Positions 55,687 through 63,295 of a stretch of DNA of 64,000 nucleotides are shown piece after piece (the first letter of the stretch is position 1; each line of letters begins with the position of its first letter). The notes under the pieces are model-generated. The model worked only from the letters and a program-made list of their open reading frames with translations, was not told where the DNA came from and did not search any database. The stretch spans positions 1,302,001-1,366,000 of the forward strand of contig NZ_CP060782.1 in NCBI RefSeq assembly GCF_014489515.1, in the 5' to 3' direction. This DNA comes from Sphingomonas sediminicola. Lineage in GTDB: Bacteria > Pseudomonadota > Alphaproteobacteria > Sphingomonadales > Sphingomonadaceae. The position numbers were made by a program, and so were the translations under genes.

Positions 55687-55785
55687 GGCCGTGCCTATGC
55701 GGGACAGTTCAGGAGCCCGCAATGGCGCCTAATGCGCTAAATCGGCAACAGAATTGCCATTTATTCACTGTCCGTTTGACAGTTC

Positions 55786-55814
55786 TTGTTAAGGCGCAGG
55801 CGCTTATCTATAGC
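55786..55814 (+). promoter_or_regulatory. Candidate promoter of dksA
   Basis: TTGTTA (55786-55791) and TATAGC (55809-55814) are separated by 17 bases in the AT-richer part of the 289-base gap between surE and dksA. A perfect TTGACA lies just upstream (55776-55781) but has no well-spaced -10. If used, this gives a leader of about 155 bases before the dksA ATG. No further operator is evident. Confidence 0.3.
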
Positions 55815-55975
55815 CCCGTTGGGGGTTAACCGACTGAGTCCGGGTAGCTAAGTCCCGGGAAAGTCGACCTAATCCGCTTCCGGCTGCTCCGGATGTTCGG
55901 CCGCAGCCAGTGGCGGCGCGTACGGGGGTGCCACGAGGTCGGGGGATCTCGCTGGTCCGAGCTGGGAGGGGTTCA

Positions 55976-56440
55976 ATGGCTACTGCACTCGTCGACCTTT
56001 ACGGTGGGCAACCTATACCGTTCGATCGCATCGTCCTGGCCGAAGGATATCGTCCTTCGGAAGACGAAGAATTCATGTCCGATCTGCATCGGGCCTACTT
56101 CCTCCGGAAGCTCAAGGGCTGGAAGGAAGACATCCTCGAGGAAGCGCGCCAGACCATGGCCCAGCTTCAGGTCGACTCGCTCCGCGAACCCGACATTGCC
56201 GATCGCGCTTCGAGTGAAACCGATTGGGGCATCGAGCTCCGCACCCGCGACCGTCAGCGCAAGCTGATCGCCAAGATCGATTGCGCGATCCGCCGCCTTT
56301 ACGAAGGCGAATATGGCTATTGCGAAGTGACTGGCGATCCGATTTCGCTGGCTCGCTTGGAAGCCAGGCCGATCGCAACAATGACCCTGGAGGCGCAGGA
56401 GCGCCACGAGCGAATCGAGAAAGTGTCGCGGGACGACTGA
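55976..56440 (+). CDS. dksA: RNA polymerase-binding regulator DksA (cysteine-poor)
   Basis: ppGpp cofactor that binds the RNA polymerase secondary channel. The 154-aa protein has the coiled coil with acidic tip region ('LQVDSLREPDIADRASSETD') and the C-terminal finger 'EGEYGYCEVTGDPISLARLE'. Only one of the four zinc cysteines remains, so the finger cannot hold zinc in the usual way. Such Cys-poor DksA proteins are known from alphaproteobacteria and can work without zinc. ATG 55976 follows GGGAGGGG. Confidence 0.92.
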   Translation: MATALVDLYGGQPIPFDRIVLAEGYRPSEDEEFMSDLHRAYFLRKLKGWKEDILEEARQTMAQLQVDSLREPDIADRASSETDWGIELRTRDRQRKLIAKIDCAIRRLYEGEYGYCEVTGDPISLARLEARPIATMTLEAQERHERIEKVSRDD

Positions 56441-56464
56441 TTGCCGTCCCGCGGATGGCCGGTC

Positions 56465-56626
56465 CTAGTGGAAGTGACCGGCGAGTTCGTCCTTTAGCCT
56501 GAGCTTTTCTTTCTTGAGCTCATGAAGCTTGATCATGTCGGGGAGCGGGCGGTGCTCTTCCTCATCGATTTGCGCGGCGAGGGAAGCGTGCTGAGATGTG
56601 AGCTCCTCGACATGGGCCTTGTCCAT
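56465..56626 (-). CDS. YdcH family small protein (DUF465)
   Basis: A 53-aa helical hairpin: 'MDKAHVEELTSQHASLAAQI' then DEEEHRPLPDMIKLHELKK and KLRLKDELAGHFH. The order 'H..L..QI....RPLPDMIKLHELKKEKLRLKD' is that of the YdcH/DUF465 family, whose function is unknown. Start 56626 is spaced correctly from AGGA; an ATG 9 bases upstream touches that site. A second family member lies on the opposite strand 165 bases away. Confidence 0.85.
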   Translation of the reverse strand: MDKAHVEELTSQHASLAAQIDEEEHRPLPDMIKLHELKKEKLRLKDELAGHFH

Positions 56627-56790
56627 CGGTGCCATTCCTTTCCTTCAATGCGTCTGAATAGCGTCGAGAGTAAAACACTTTTCTGACGGTTTGTCTCGTA
56701 CCCAAAAGGTCCGTCCGCCCGACTGGAGTCGCGGCTCATCGCGGCCTAAGAGCAACGATGCGAAGGTGCTACGCGGAAGACACGAAGCGA

Positions 56791-56985
56791 ATGGACGACG
56801 CAATCCGGGAGCAGCTCGATGCCATGAAGGCAGAGCATCGGCGGCTGGATGAGCAGATCAGCGCCCTTTCCGCGAACCCATTGTCCGACCAGCTGGAAAT
56901 AGCCCGCCTGAAGCGCCGGAAGCTGATGCTGAAGGACCAGATCCAGCTGATTTTCGATCGAAATACGCCTGACATTATCGCCTGA
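56791..56985 (+). CDS. YdcH family small protein (DUF465), second copy
   Basis: A 64-aa helical hairpin 'AMKAEHRRLDEQISALSANP' followed by LSDQLEIARLKRRKLMLKDQI. It is the same family as the divergent neighbour but with a different turn (NPLSDQLEIARLKRRKL). The ATG at 56791 (MDDAIREQL) fits family lengths; an in-frame ATG at 56758 would add 11 residues, and no strong ribosome-binding site decides between them. rcdA follows. Confidence 0.82.
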   Translation: MDDAIREQLDAMKAEHRRLDEQISALSANPLSDQLEIARLKRRKLMLKDQIQLIFDRNTPDIIA

Positions 56986-57081
56986 GACTTGTCCCGTTAC
57001 GGGATTTTTCAGGCCGTCATCGCATCCGGCACCTCTTTTCGGGCGTTTTCAGCAGCCATGAAGAATGGCACTGATTGCGAG

Positions 57082-57567
57082 ATGGACGATTCGAGCATTG
57101 CGCAGTCTGAAGCGCGGATCACATCGCGGCTGATCGACAGCCTCTACACCGAGGCGATGCTGCTAGCCGATGAGGCGCGGTCTTACTTCGACGATGCCGG
57201 ACGCGACGACCGCAACACGCTCGAGCCCTTCATTCGCGTTGGCTTTGCCTGCGAGTCGCTGAAGGTCACGACCCGGATCATGCACATCGTCGCTTGGCTC
57301 CTGACGCAGCGCGCGATCGAGACCGGAGAGCTTCCCGGCAAGGAAGGCCGGCGGCCCGAACGCCGCCTTGGCCATGCCGCCGACAGCGACCCGGAGCTCG
57401 TGGCGAAGCTTCCAGCGTCCGCGCAGCGCCTGATCGAGGCGAGCAGCGAACTGTACGCGCGCATCCAGCGCATCGACGAGGGCGTCGTGGCCGAGGAGCC
57501 GGCTGCCAGCCCTGCCCGCGCACTGATGGGCAGGCTCGAACGCGGCCTCGGTGGGAATCTCGCCTAA
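57082..57567 (+). CDS. rcdA: DUF1465 / RcdA-like regulator of CtrA degradation
   Basis: A ~161-aa helical protein with 'RLIDSLYTEAMLLADEARSY', 'VGFACESLKVTTRIMHIVAW' and 'LPASAQRLIEASSELYARIQ', the pattern of DUF1465, to which Caulobacter RcdA belongs. RcdA is an adaptor that helps ClpXP degrade CtrA and other substrates. Possible ATGs are 57082 and 57058; I prefer the former because the family starts shortly before this motif. With chpT and cckA it is the third CtrA-network gene in the window. The exact adaptor role here is inferred. Confidence 0.78.
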   Translation: MDDSSIAQSEARITSRLIDSLYTEAMLLADEARSYFDDAGRDDRNTLEPFIRVGFACESLKVTTRIMHIVAWLLTQRAIETGELPGKEGRRPERRLGHAADSDPELVAKLPASAQRLIEASSELYARIQRIDEGVVAEEPAASPARALMGRLERGLGGNLA

Positions 57568-57588
57568 GCAACGCTAGTCTGCGCCGGA

Positions 57589-58734
57589 ATGCGCAGCTTC
57601 ACTTTCCATCCCGGACCCCGCCTGATCGCAGGCGAAGGCAAGTCGGACAGCATCGCCGATTTACTGCCCGAGGGGCCGGTCTTGTTCGTCACGGACGAAC
57701 AGCTCGTCGGTCTTGGCCTGACCGACTCGTGCCTGGAAGCGCTCGACGCCTCAGGACGTCCGTCCATTGTGTTCGATGCGGTTGAAGCCGACCCGTCGCG
57801 AACCACTCTCGAAGCGGCCGTCAAGGCCGGACGTTCGGCTGGCGTGAAGTCGGTTGTCGGCTTCGGTGGTGGAAGCCCCATGGATGTGGCCAAGCTCGCC
57901 GCCTACCTGCTTGGTTCGGGCGACGATCTCGACGCAATCTGGGGAGTCGACGTCGCCAAAGGGCAGCGGCTTCCGCTCGTCCTTGTCCCGACAACAGCGG
58001 GCACCGGATCCGAAGCGACGCCTATCTCGGTCATCACTTGCAAAGGCGGGGTGAAGCTGGCGGTCAATGCTCGACCCTTGACGGCTGACTGGGCGGTCCT
58101 CGATCCGATCCTCACGATCGGCCTGCCGCGCAGCGTGACGGCGGCAACGGGTATCGACGCCATTGTGCACGCTGTGGAGGCATACACTTCAGCGCGTTTC
58201 AAGAACCCGGTTTCCGACGCGCTGGCGCGAGAGGCGCTGCGCCTGCTTTCGAGCAATCTGCTGACGGCCTGCACGAACCCGCAGGATCTCGAAGCGCGAG
58301 AAGCCATGCTGCTCGGCGCCCATCTCGCGGGGCTCGCCTTCTCGAACGCTCCGGTCGCCGGAGTGCATGCCCTCGCCTACCCGCTAGGCGGCCTTCATCA
58401 CTTGCCCCACGGCGTGACAAACGCGCTGATGCTGCGACACGTGCTCCAGCACAATGCCGAGGCCGCGCGCGAGCATTATGCGGAGCTGGCGCTCATCGTC
58501 GTTCCAGAATGCGAACGCGAAGGAAGCCAGGCGCGCACCGCAATGCTGATCGATCGGCTCGACCAGCTCGTGAGCGAAAGCGGGATTGCGACGCGACTGC
58601 GCGACTACGGCATCGACATTGCCGAAGCTCCGACGCTTGCCCGCGAGGCGATGAAGCAGACGCGCTTGCTGGTGAACAATCCCTGCAAGATCACTGAAGC
58701 GGATGCGCAACGGCTCTATGAGGCAGCCTGGTGA
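57589..58734 (+). CDS. Iron-containing alcohol dehydrogenase
   Basis: A 381-aa group III dehydrogenase: NAD site 'VVGFGGGSPMDVAKLAAYLL', 'PTTAGTGSEATPISVITCKG', metal ligands in 'GIDAIVHAVEAYTSARF' and 'GVHALAYPLGGLHHLPHGVT'. It oxidises an alcohol or reduces an aldehyde/ketone; substrate unknown. It is coupled to the downstream thioesterase by a 4-base overlap (GTGA). Confidence 0.93.
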   Translation: MRSFTFHPGPRLIAGEGKSDSIADLLPEGPVLFVTDEQLVGLGLTDSCLEALDASGRPSIVFDAVEADPSRTTLEAAVKAGRSAGVKSVVGFGGGSPMDVAKLAAYLLGSGDDLDAIWGVDVAKGQRLPLVLVPTTAGTGSEATPISVITCKGGVKLAVNARPLTADWAVLDPILTIGLPRSVTAATGIDAIVHAVEAYTSARFKNPVSDALAREALRLLSSNLLTACTNPQDLEAREAMLLGAHLAGLAFSNAPVAGVHALAYPLGGLHHLPHGVTNALMLRHVLQHNAEAAREHYAELALIVVPECEREGSQARTAMLIDRLDQLVSESGIATRLRDYGIDIAEAPTLAREAMKQTRLLVNNPCKITEADAQRLYEAAW

Positions 58735-59162
58735 GCCGAAAGCCGCCGGCCGGAAGGGCCGACTTCAAAGCGTGGCGCAAGATGACGACCCGCTGGGCGG
58801 ACAATGATGCGTACGGCCACGTCAACAACACCGTCTATTATGAGTGGTTCGACAGCGCTGTGAATGCCTGGATGGTCGAGCAGGGCCTGCTCGACATCGC
58901 CAAGGGAGATCCCATCGCCCTGGTCGTCGAGACCCGCTGTACCTACGCGGCGCCGCTAGAATTTCCGCAGACGGTTGAAATCGGCCTGGCGGTCGCCGAA
59001 CTCGGCCGATCCAGTATCCGCTATCGAATCGGCATCTTTGCTGAAGGCAGCGACGGCGCTGCTGCGGAGGGTGAATTCGTCCATGTGGTGGTGGACCGTG
59101 CCTCGCGTCGCCCGGTCGAAATACCTTCCCACTGGCGTCCGAAGCTCGAGGCGATCAGCTAG
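58731..59162 (+). CDS. Acyl-CoA thioesterase, 4HBT hotdog family
   Basis: A 143-aa protein with the 4-hydroxybenzoyl-CoA thioesterase signature 'RWADNDAYGHVNNTVYYEWF', including the catalytic Asp near residue 25, and 'VETRCTYAAPLEFPQTVEIG'. YbgC-like length. It shares a message with the dehydrogenase upstream. It overlaps the 3' end of the convergent gene by 8 bases. The substrate is unknown. Confidence 0.9.
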   Translation: MSRKPPAGRADFKAWRKMTTRWADNDAYGHVNNTVYYEWFDSAVNAWMVEQGLLDIAKGDPIALVVETRCTYAAPLEFPQTVEIGLAVAELGRSSIRYRIGIFAEGSDGAAAEGEFVHVVVDRASRRPVEIPSHWRPKLEAIS

Positions 59163-60108
59163 CGCAGAGTCTGGCTTTCGCCGCCTGATATTCCGCGGAC
59201 ATTCGCGCGACCAGCTCGCCTGCGGGAAGAACAGCGTTGACCGCCCCTACCCCTTGCCCGGAGCCCCAGATGTCGCGCCAGGCCTTGGCGCCGGTGGCCG
59301 ACTGGAAGTTCATTGCGTCGGCGCCCGGAGCCGGCAGGTTGTCGGGGTCCAGCCCCGCCGCGACGATCGACGAGCGCAGGTAGTTGCCATGGATACCGGT
59401 GAAGAGGTTCGAATAGACGATATCGGCCGCGCCGCTTTTGACGATCGCCTGCTTGTACTCGTCGCTGGCTCGCGCCTCCGGCGTCGCAATGAAGGCGGAA
59501 CCGACGTACGCGAGATCGGCGCCCATCGCCTGGGCCGCGAGCACAGCCTCGCCGGATGCTATCGCCCCTGACAGAGCTAGCGGTCCGTCGAACCAGCGGC
59601 GGATTTCGTGGACGAGCGCAAACGGAGACCAGCGGCCGGCATGCCCGCCGGCACCAGCCGCTACCGCGATCAGGCCATCGGCGCCCTTTTCGATCGCCTT
59701 CCGCGCGAAACGGTCGTCGATGATGTCGTGAAGGGTGATGCCGCCCCATCCGTGGACGGCGTGGTTCAATTCTTCCCGCGCTCCCAAGGAGGTTATGACG
59801 ATCGGCACCTTCCACTCCGCACAGACCTGCATGTCGTGCTCGAAGCGGTCATTCGACCGGTGAACGATCTGGTTGACCGCAAAGGGCGCCGAGGGCGCGT
59901 CTGGATTATCGCGGTCATGCTCCGCAAGCGCTTCTGTGATTTCGTGCAACCACTCGTCGAGCTGAGACGCCGGGCGCGCATTCAGCGACGGGAAGCTGCC
60001 GACAACCCCAGCCTTGCACTGGGCAATGACCAGCTTCGGATTGGAGACGATGAAAAGCGGCGCGCCAATCACCGGCAACCGAAGGCGTTGAAGAATCGGC
60101 GGAAGCAT
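59155..60108 (-). CDS. Nitronate monooxygenase-type flavoprotein
   Basis: A 317-aa FMN-dependent TIM barrel of the NMO/2-nitropropane dioxygenase class: 'LRLPVIGAPLFIVSNPKLVI', 'KGADGLIAVAAGAGGHAGRW' with the catalytic His, 'LALSGAIASGEAVLAAQAMG' and 'LAYVGSAFIATPEA'. ATG 60108 is preferred (MLPPILQRLRLP); a longer frame is not conserved. It detoxifies nitronates, or acts as an NADH:quinone reductase in related proteins. Confidence 0.9.
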   Translation of the reverse strand: MLPPILQRLRLPVIGAPLFIVSNPKLVIAQCKAGVVGSFPSLNARPASQLDEWLHEITEALAEHDRDNPDAPSAPFAVNQIVHRSNDRFEHDMQVCAEWKVPIVITSLGAREELNHAVHGWGGITLHDIIDDRFARKAIEKGADGLIAVAAGAGGHAGRWSPFALVHEIRRWFDGPLALSGAIASGEAVLAAQAMGADLAYVGSAFIATPEARASDEYKQAIVKSGAADIVYSNLFTGIHGNYLRSSIVAAGLDPDNLPAPGADAMNFQSATGAKAWRDIWGSGQGVGAVNAVLPAGELVARMSAEYQAAKARLCAS

Positions 60109-60181
60109 CAGGCCGGTCGCACCATCATCGTCACGGCTTAGCCGCAGCCGTAACGATTGCGCCACTGCTAATTGTCTGAGG

Positions 60182-60715
60182 TCAGGCCGCCCGCCGGCCG
60201 TCGATATTTCCCGGCGGCGAGTAACGGCAGATCAGATAGTCCCAGTTGTCACTCGGATAGATTGCGCACCCGACATGAGTCGTGCCGCTCCAGACGACCT
60301 GGGTGTAATGGGCGACGTCCGCCCAATTCCCCGTCCTGCTGACATCAGGAAATGGCATGCCCGAACGGTAATAGGCTTTCTCCGCAATCCAGTTTCCGAC
60401 CATCTGCTCTGGAGAATAGGCGCCGCGGGTTCCCATCCAGAGGTTTTCGCGTTGGCCGAGCCGGTCTGCGCGCGCCGAATGCCGAAGACCGCCGAGCCGA
60501 GCAAGGGTCGGCCCGTACGACGCCGCGGCGGCCGCCAATGCCGGGTCCCAACGGAGTGGCGGAATACCCAGGCGAGCGCGCTCACGATTATGCGCGGCCA
60601 GCAGCTTCGCCGCGGTCACTCCTGAACCGTAAGAAAAGTTCGCCGATTGCGCTGGAACCGGGGCCAGCCCGCACAAAAGCAGCGCTCCGCAAGCCATCAG
60701 AACTTTGCGCATCAT
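60182..60715 (-). CDS. Secreted CAP-domain (SCP/PR1-like) protein
   Basis: A 177-aa protein with a signal peptide (VLMACGALLLCGLAPVPAQS) and a CAP domain: 'LLAAHNRERARLGIPPLRWD', 'LRHSARADRLGQRENLWMGT', 'VAHYTQVVWSGTTHVGCAIY' and 'YLICRYSPPGN'. Two cysteines (GCAIY, ICRY) could pair. The two His and two Glu that form the CAP cavity appear to be present. The bacterial role is unknown. Confidence 0.9.
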   Translation of the reverse strand: MMRKVLMACGALLLCGLAPVPAQSANFSYGSGVTAAKLLAAHNRERARLGIPPLRWDPALAAAAASYGPTLARLGGLRHSARADRLGQRENLWMGTRGAYSPEQMVGNWIAEKAYYRSGMPFPDVSRTGNWADVAHYTQVVWSGTTHVGCAIYPSDNWDYLICRYSPPGNIDGRRAA

Positions 60716-60851
60716 TGCACCCCGCCCAAGCCTCAAATCTACGGCGAACTTGGCGAATGTCCGCACCCTTGGACACGGCTTGTCGCCCGTTGGACTCGCT
60801 CTGGCGATAATTTTGGCTCGACGGACCGATTAAGGTCAGTGTTGCGATAGT

Positions 60852-61164
60852 TTGGCGGTGGAGCTTTCCTTGCCGCAGGCTCCACCCGCGATCGCGGACG
60901 CAACGATCGGGCGCGGGGTCATCCTCAACACGGCCTGCTCGATCGACCACGATTGCGTCATCGGCGACGGCGTCCACATCGGGCCAGGCGTACGGCTCTG
61001 CGGAAACGTGAGGGTCGGCACCTCGCAGCCTGATCGGAGTCGGCTCCGCCTTTCGGCCAGGGGTCACCATCGGATCAGATGTCGTTGTCGGAGCCGGAAG
61101 CACCGTCGTTGCAGAAATTCCGGACGGAAGCGTCGTGGCTGGCTGCCCGGCCCCCCGTTTGTAG
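60852..61164 (+). pseudogene. Remnant of a hexapeptide-repeat (NeuD-like) acyltransferase
   Basis: Left-handed beta-helix repeats are plain: 'ADATIGRGVILNTACSIDHD' and 'CVIGDGVHIGPGVRLCGNVR' in one frame, then 'SLIGVGSAFRPGVTIGSDVV' to 'DGSVVAGCPAPRL' in another. The shift near 61023-61027 is of the opposite sense to those elsewhere (one base too many, or two too few). About 100 N-terminal residues expected for NeuD/PglB-type proteins are missing, and the frame is closed at 60831. It is therefore a truncated remnant, or possibly an odd minimal transferase. Confidence 0.65.
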
Positions 61165-61177
61165 ATGCTAGCGGCCT

Positions 61178-61864
61178 CTAGAGTTCGACGTCTCCGGCTC
61201 GGATCACGTCGACTTCACCGTCACGGCGCAGACGAAGCGCTCCGTCGGGATCGATGCCGTCAAAAGTGCCGGTGACCTTCTCATCTGCGCTCGAATGGAC
61301 CGTGAGATGGGTCCCGACCGGATGGGCGCGAACGAGCCATGCCTGGGCGAACGCTTCGGGCGTCGAGCTGCGCCAAAGCGAGAGCATTCGCGCGAAGCTT
61401 CCCGCGAGCAGAGGCGCAAAGGCTTGAGGCAGGAGCGCGCCGTTCAGGGCTGCTGCGTCCCGGCCCTCCAGCTTGGGAGCAGATGAAAGATTCACACCGA
61501 AGCCGACGACGACCCGGTCACCGTTCCGTTCAAGCAGGATTCCCGCAAGCTTCGAGTGGCCGAGCATCAGGTCATTCGGCCACTTCAGCATAAGAGGCTG
61601 GCTCGGCACCGCGACGGCGACAGCTTCAATCAGCGCCAGTCCCGCGGCAAGTGAGAGCGACTGCGGAGCCGGATCGGCCGCGCCCAGCACGACCAAGGTA
61701 CTGCCGAAGAAATTGCCGGCTTCGCTGACCCATTCGCGGCGTTGGCGGCCGCGGCCTGCGTCTTGTGTCATGGCGACGAGCCAGTCGCCCTCGATCGCGT
61801 TGCCGTCATTCAGGAGATCGGCATTGGTCGAGCCGGTTCGCTCTACAATCCGTATCCGGGTCAG
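61178..61864 (-). CDS. birA: Biotin-[acetyl-CoA-carboxylase] ligase
   Basis: Attaches biotin to the carboxyl carrier protein. The ligase core starts 'VERTGSTNADLLNDGNAIEG', then 'AMTQDAGRGRQRREWVSEAG' with the biotin loop, 'PLMLKWPNDLMLGHSKLAGI' and a short SH3-like C-terminus. There is no DNA-binding domain, so it is a class I enzyme without repressor role. The conserved N-terminus lies upstream of the first ATG; in frame the only plausible start is a CTG at 61864 overlapping the nuoN TGA. Its position after nuoN is usual in sphingomonads. Confidence 0.9.
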   Translation of the reverse strand: MTRIRIVERTGSTNADLLNDGNAIEGDWLVAMTQDAGRGRQRREWVSEAGNFFGSTLVVLGAADPAPQSLSLAAGLALIEAVAVAVPSQPLMLKWPNDLMLGHSKLAGILLERNGDRVVVGFGVNLSSAPKLEGRDAAALNGALLPQAFAPLLAGSFARMLSLWRSSTPEAFAQAWLVRAHPVGTHLTVHSSADEKVTGTFDGIDPDGALRLRRDGEVDVIRAGDVEL

Positions 61865-63295
61865 AAGATCGACCCTGCAGCGCGATCGGTGATGGCACCG
61901 AGGGGACCGATCAGAAGATACCCGAGCGGCGACACTGCGATGGCTGCCAGGAAGATCAGCGCGCCCTGGATCGGCTGGGTCACGCGCGAGAACGGCTTGC
62001 CCGCCTCATCCATGTACATGACCTTGATGATCCGTAGGTAGTAATAGGCACCCACAACCGTGCCGACGATCGCTGCGACCGCCAAAGCGACCAATCCCGA
62101 GCTCACTGCTGCCTGGAAAACGAGCAGCTTCGGCCAGAAGCCGAACAAGGGCGGAATTCCAGCCAGGCTGAACATGAAGATCGCGAATGCGGCCGCGAAA
62201 GCCGGACGCGTCTGGGAAAGGCCTGAGAGTGAGGCGATGTCCTCGATCGGATCGCCATTCTCGTCGCGCATCCAGAGGACGCAAAGGAACGCTCCGAGGG
62301 TCATCACGACGTAGACCGCCATGTAGAACAACACCGACGAAGCGCCCTGCGGAGTGCCCGCGGCAAGTCCGACCAGCGCGAAGCCGACGTTGTTAATCGA
62401 CGAATAGGCCAGCAGTCGCTTGATGTTCGTCTGCCCGAACGCGGCGACCGCGCCGAGGAAGATGGACGCAAGCGCAGCGAAGATCACAATCTGCCGCCAT
62501 GCATCGGTCGCCGGAGCGAGCGCATCAAGGCAGACGCGCGTTCCCAGCAAGACGGCGGCGACCTTAGGAGCAGACGCGAAGAAGGCGGTCACTGGCGTTG
62601 GCGCGCCTTCGTAAACGTCGGGCGTCCACATGTGGAACGGCACGGCCGAGACCTTGAAGGCCACGCCGGCGAGGACGAATACGAGGCCGAAGAGCAGGCC
62701 AAGCGAGCTTGTCCCATCGCGAGCGAAGGCTGCGGCGATGCCGTTGAAGTTCATCGTGCCGGTGAAGCCGTAAAGCAGCGAGATTCCGTAAAGCAGGATA
62801 CCGCTCGCGAGTGCCCCAACACAAAGTACTTGAGGCCTGCCTCAGCCGAACGCTCGTCGGTCCGGCGGTAGGACGCCAGCACGTAGGAAGCGAGGCTCTG
62901 AAGCTCGAGGCCGACGTAGAGTGTGACAAGGCTCGTCGCCGAGACCATCACTGCGCCACCAAGCGCGCTGAACAGGATCAGGACCGAATATTCGGCGCTA
63001 TGCTCGGTATCCCGCTCGAACCAGCCATAGGCGGCGATGATCGCGACGGCAGACGCGATGAAGATAATCGCCTTGCCGAACGACCCGAATAGGTCGGCCG
63101 TGATCAGGCCGCCGAACACGCCGCCTGCGTGGGACGGAGCGCCGATCAAAGCGAAAGTTGCTGCGACGAGGACCGCGACCGACGCCCAACTCGTGAATCC
63201 GCCGCTGCGACGCCCCCCCAGGCAGCGACCATCATCAGGACGATGCCGCTGACCGTGAGGATCAGCTCAGGGAGGATGGGTGCGAACTGGTTCAT
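61861..63295 (-). CDS. nuoN: NADH-quinone oxidoreductase subunit N (two apparent frameshifts)
   Basis: Proton-pumping membrane subunit of complex I. It starts 'MNQFAPILPELILTVSGIVL' at 63295. Key motifs: 'LVTLYVGLELQSLASYVLAS', 'HMWTPDVYEGAPTPVTAFFA' and 'NIKRLLAYSSINNVGFALVG'. Two breaks are mended by one base each: C7 at 63213-63219 ('VAAWGGRRSGGFTSWASVAV') and CCCC 62814-62817 ('KYFVLGALASGILLYGISLL'), giving 478 aa, the normal length. The start overlaps the nuoM stop by one base (TAATG). Confidence 0.94.
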
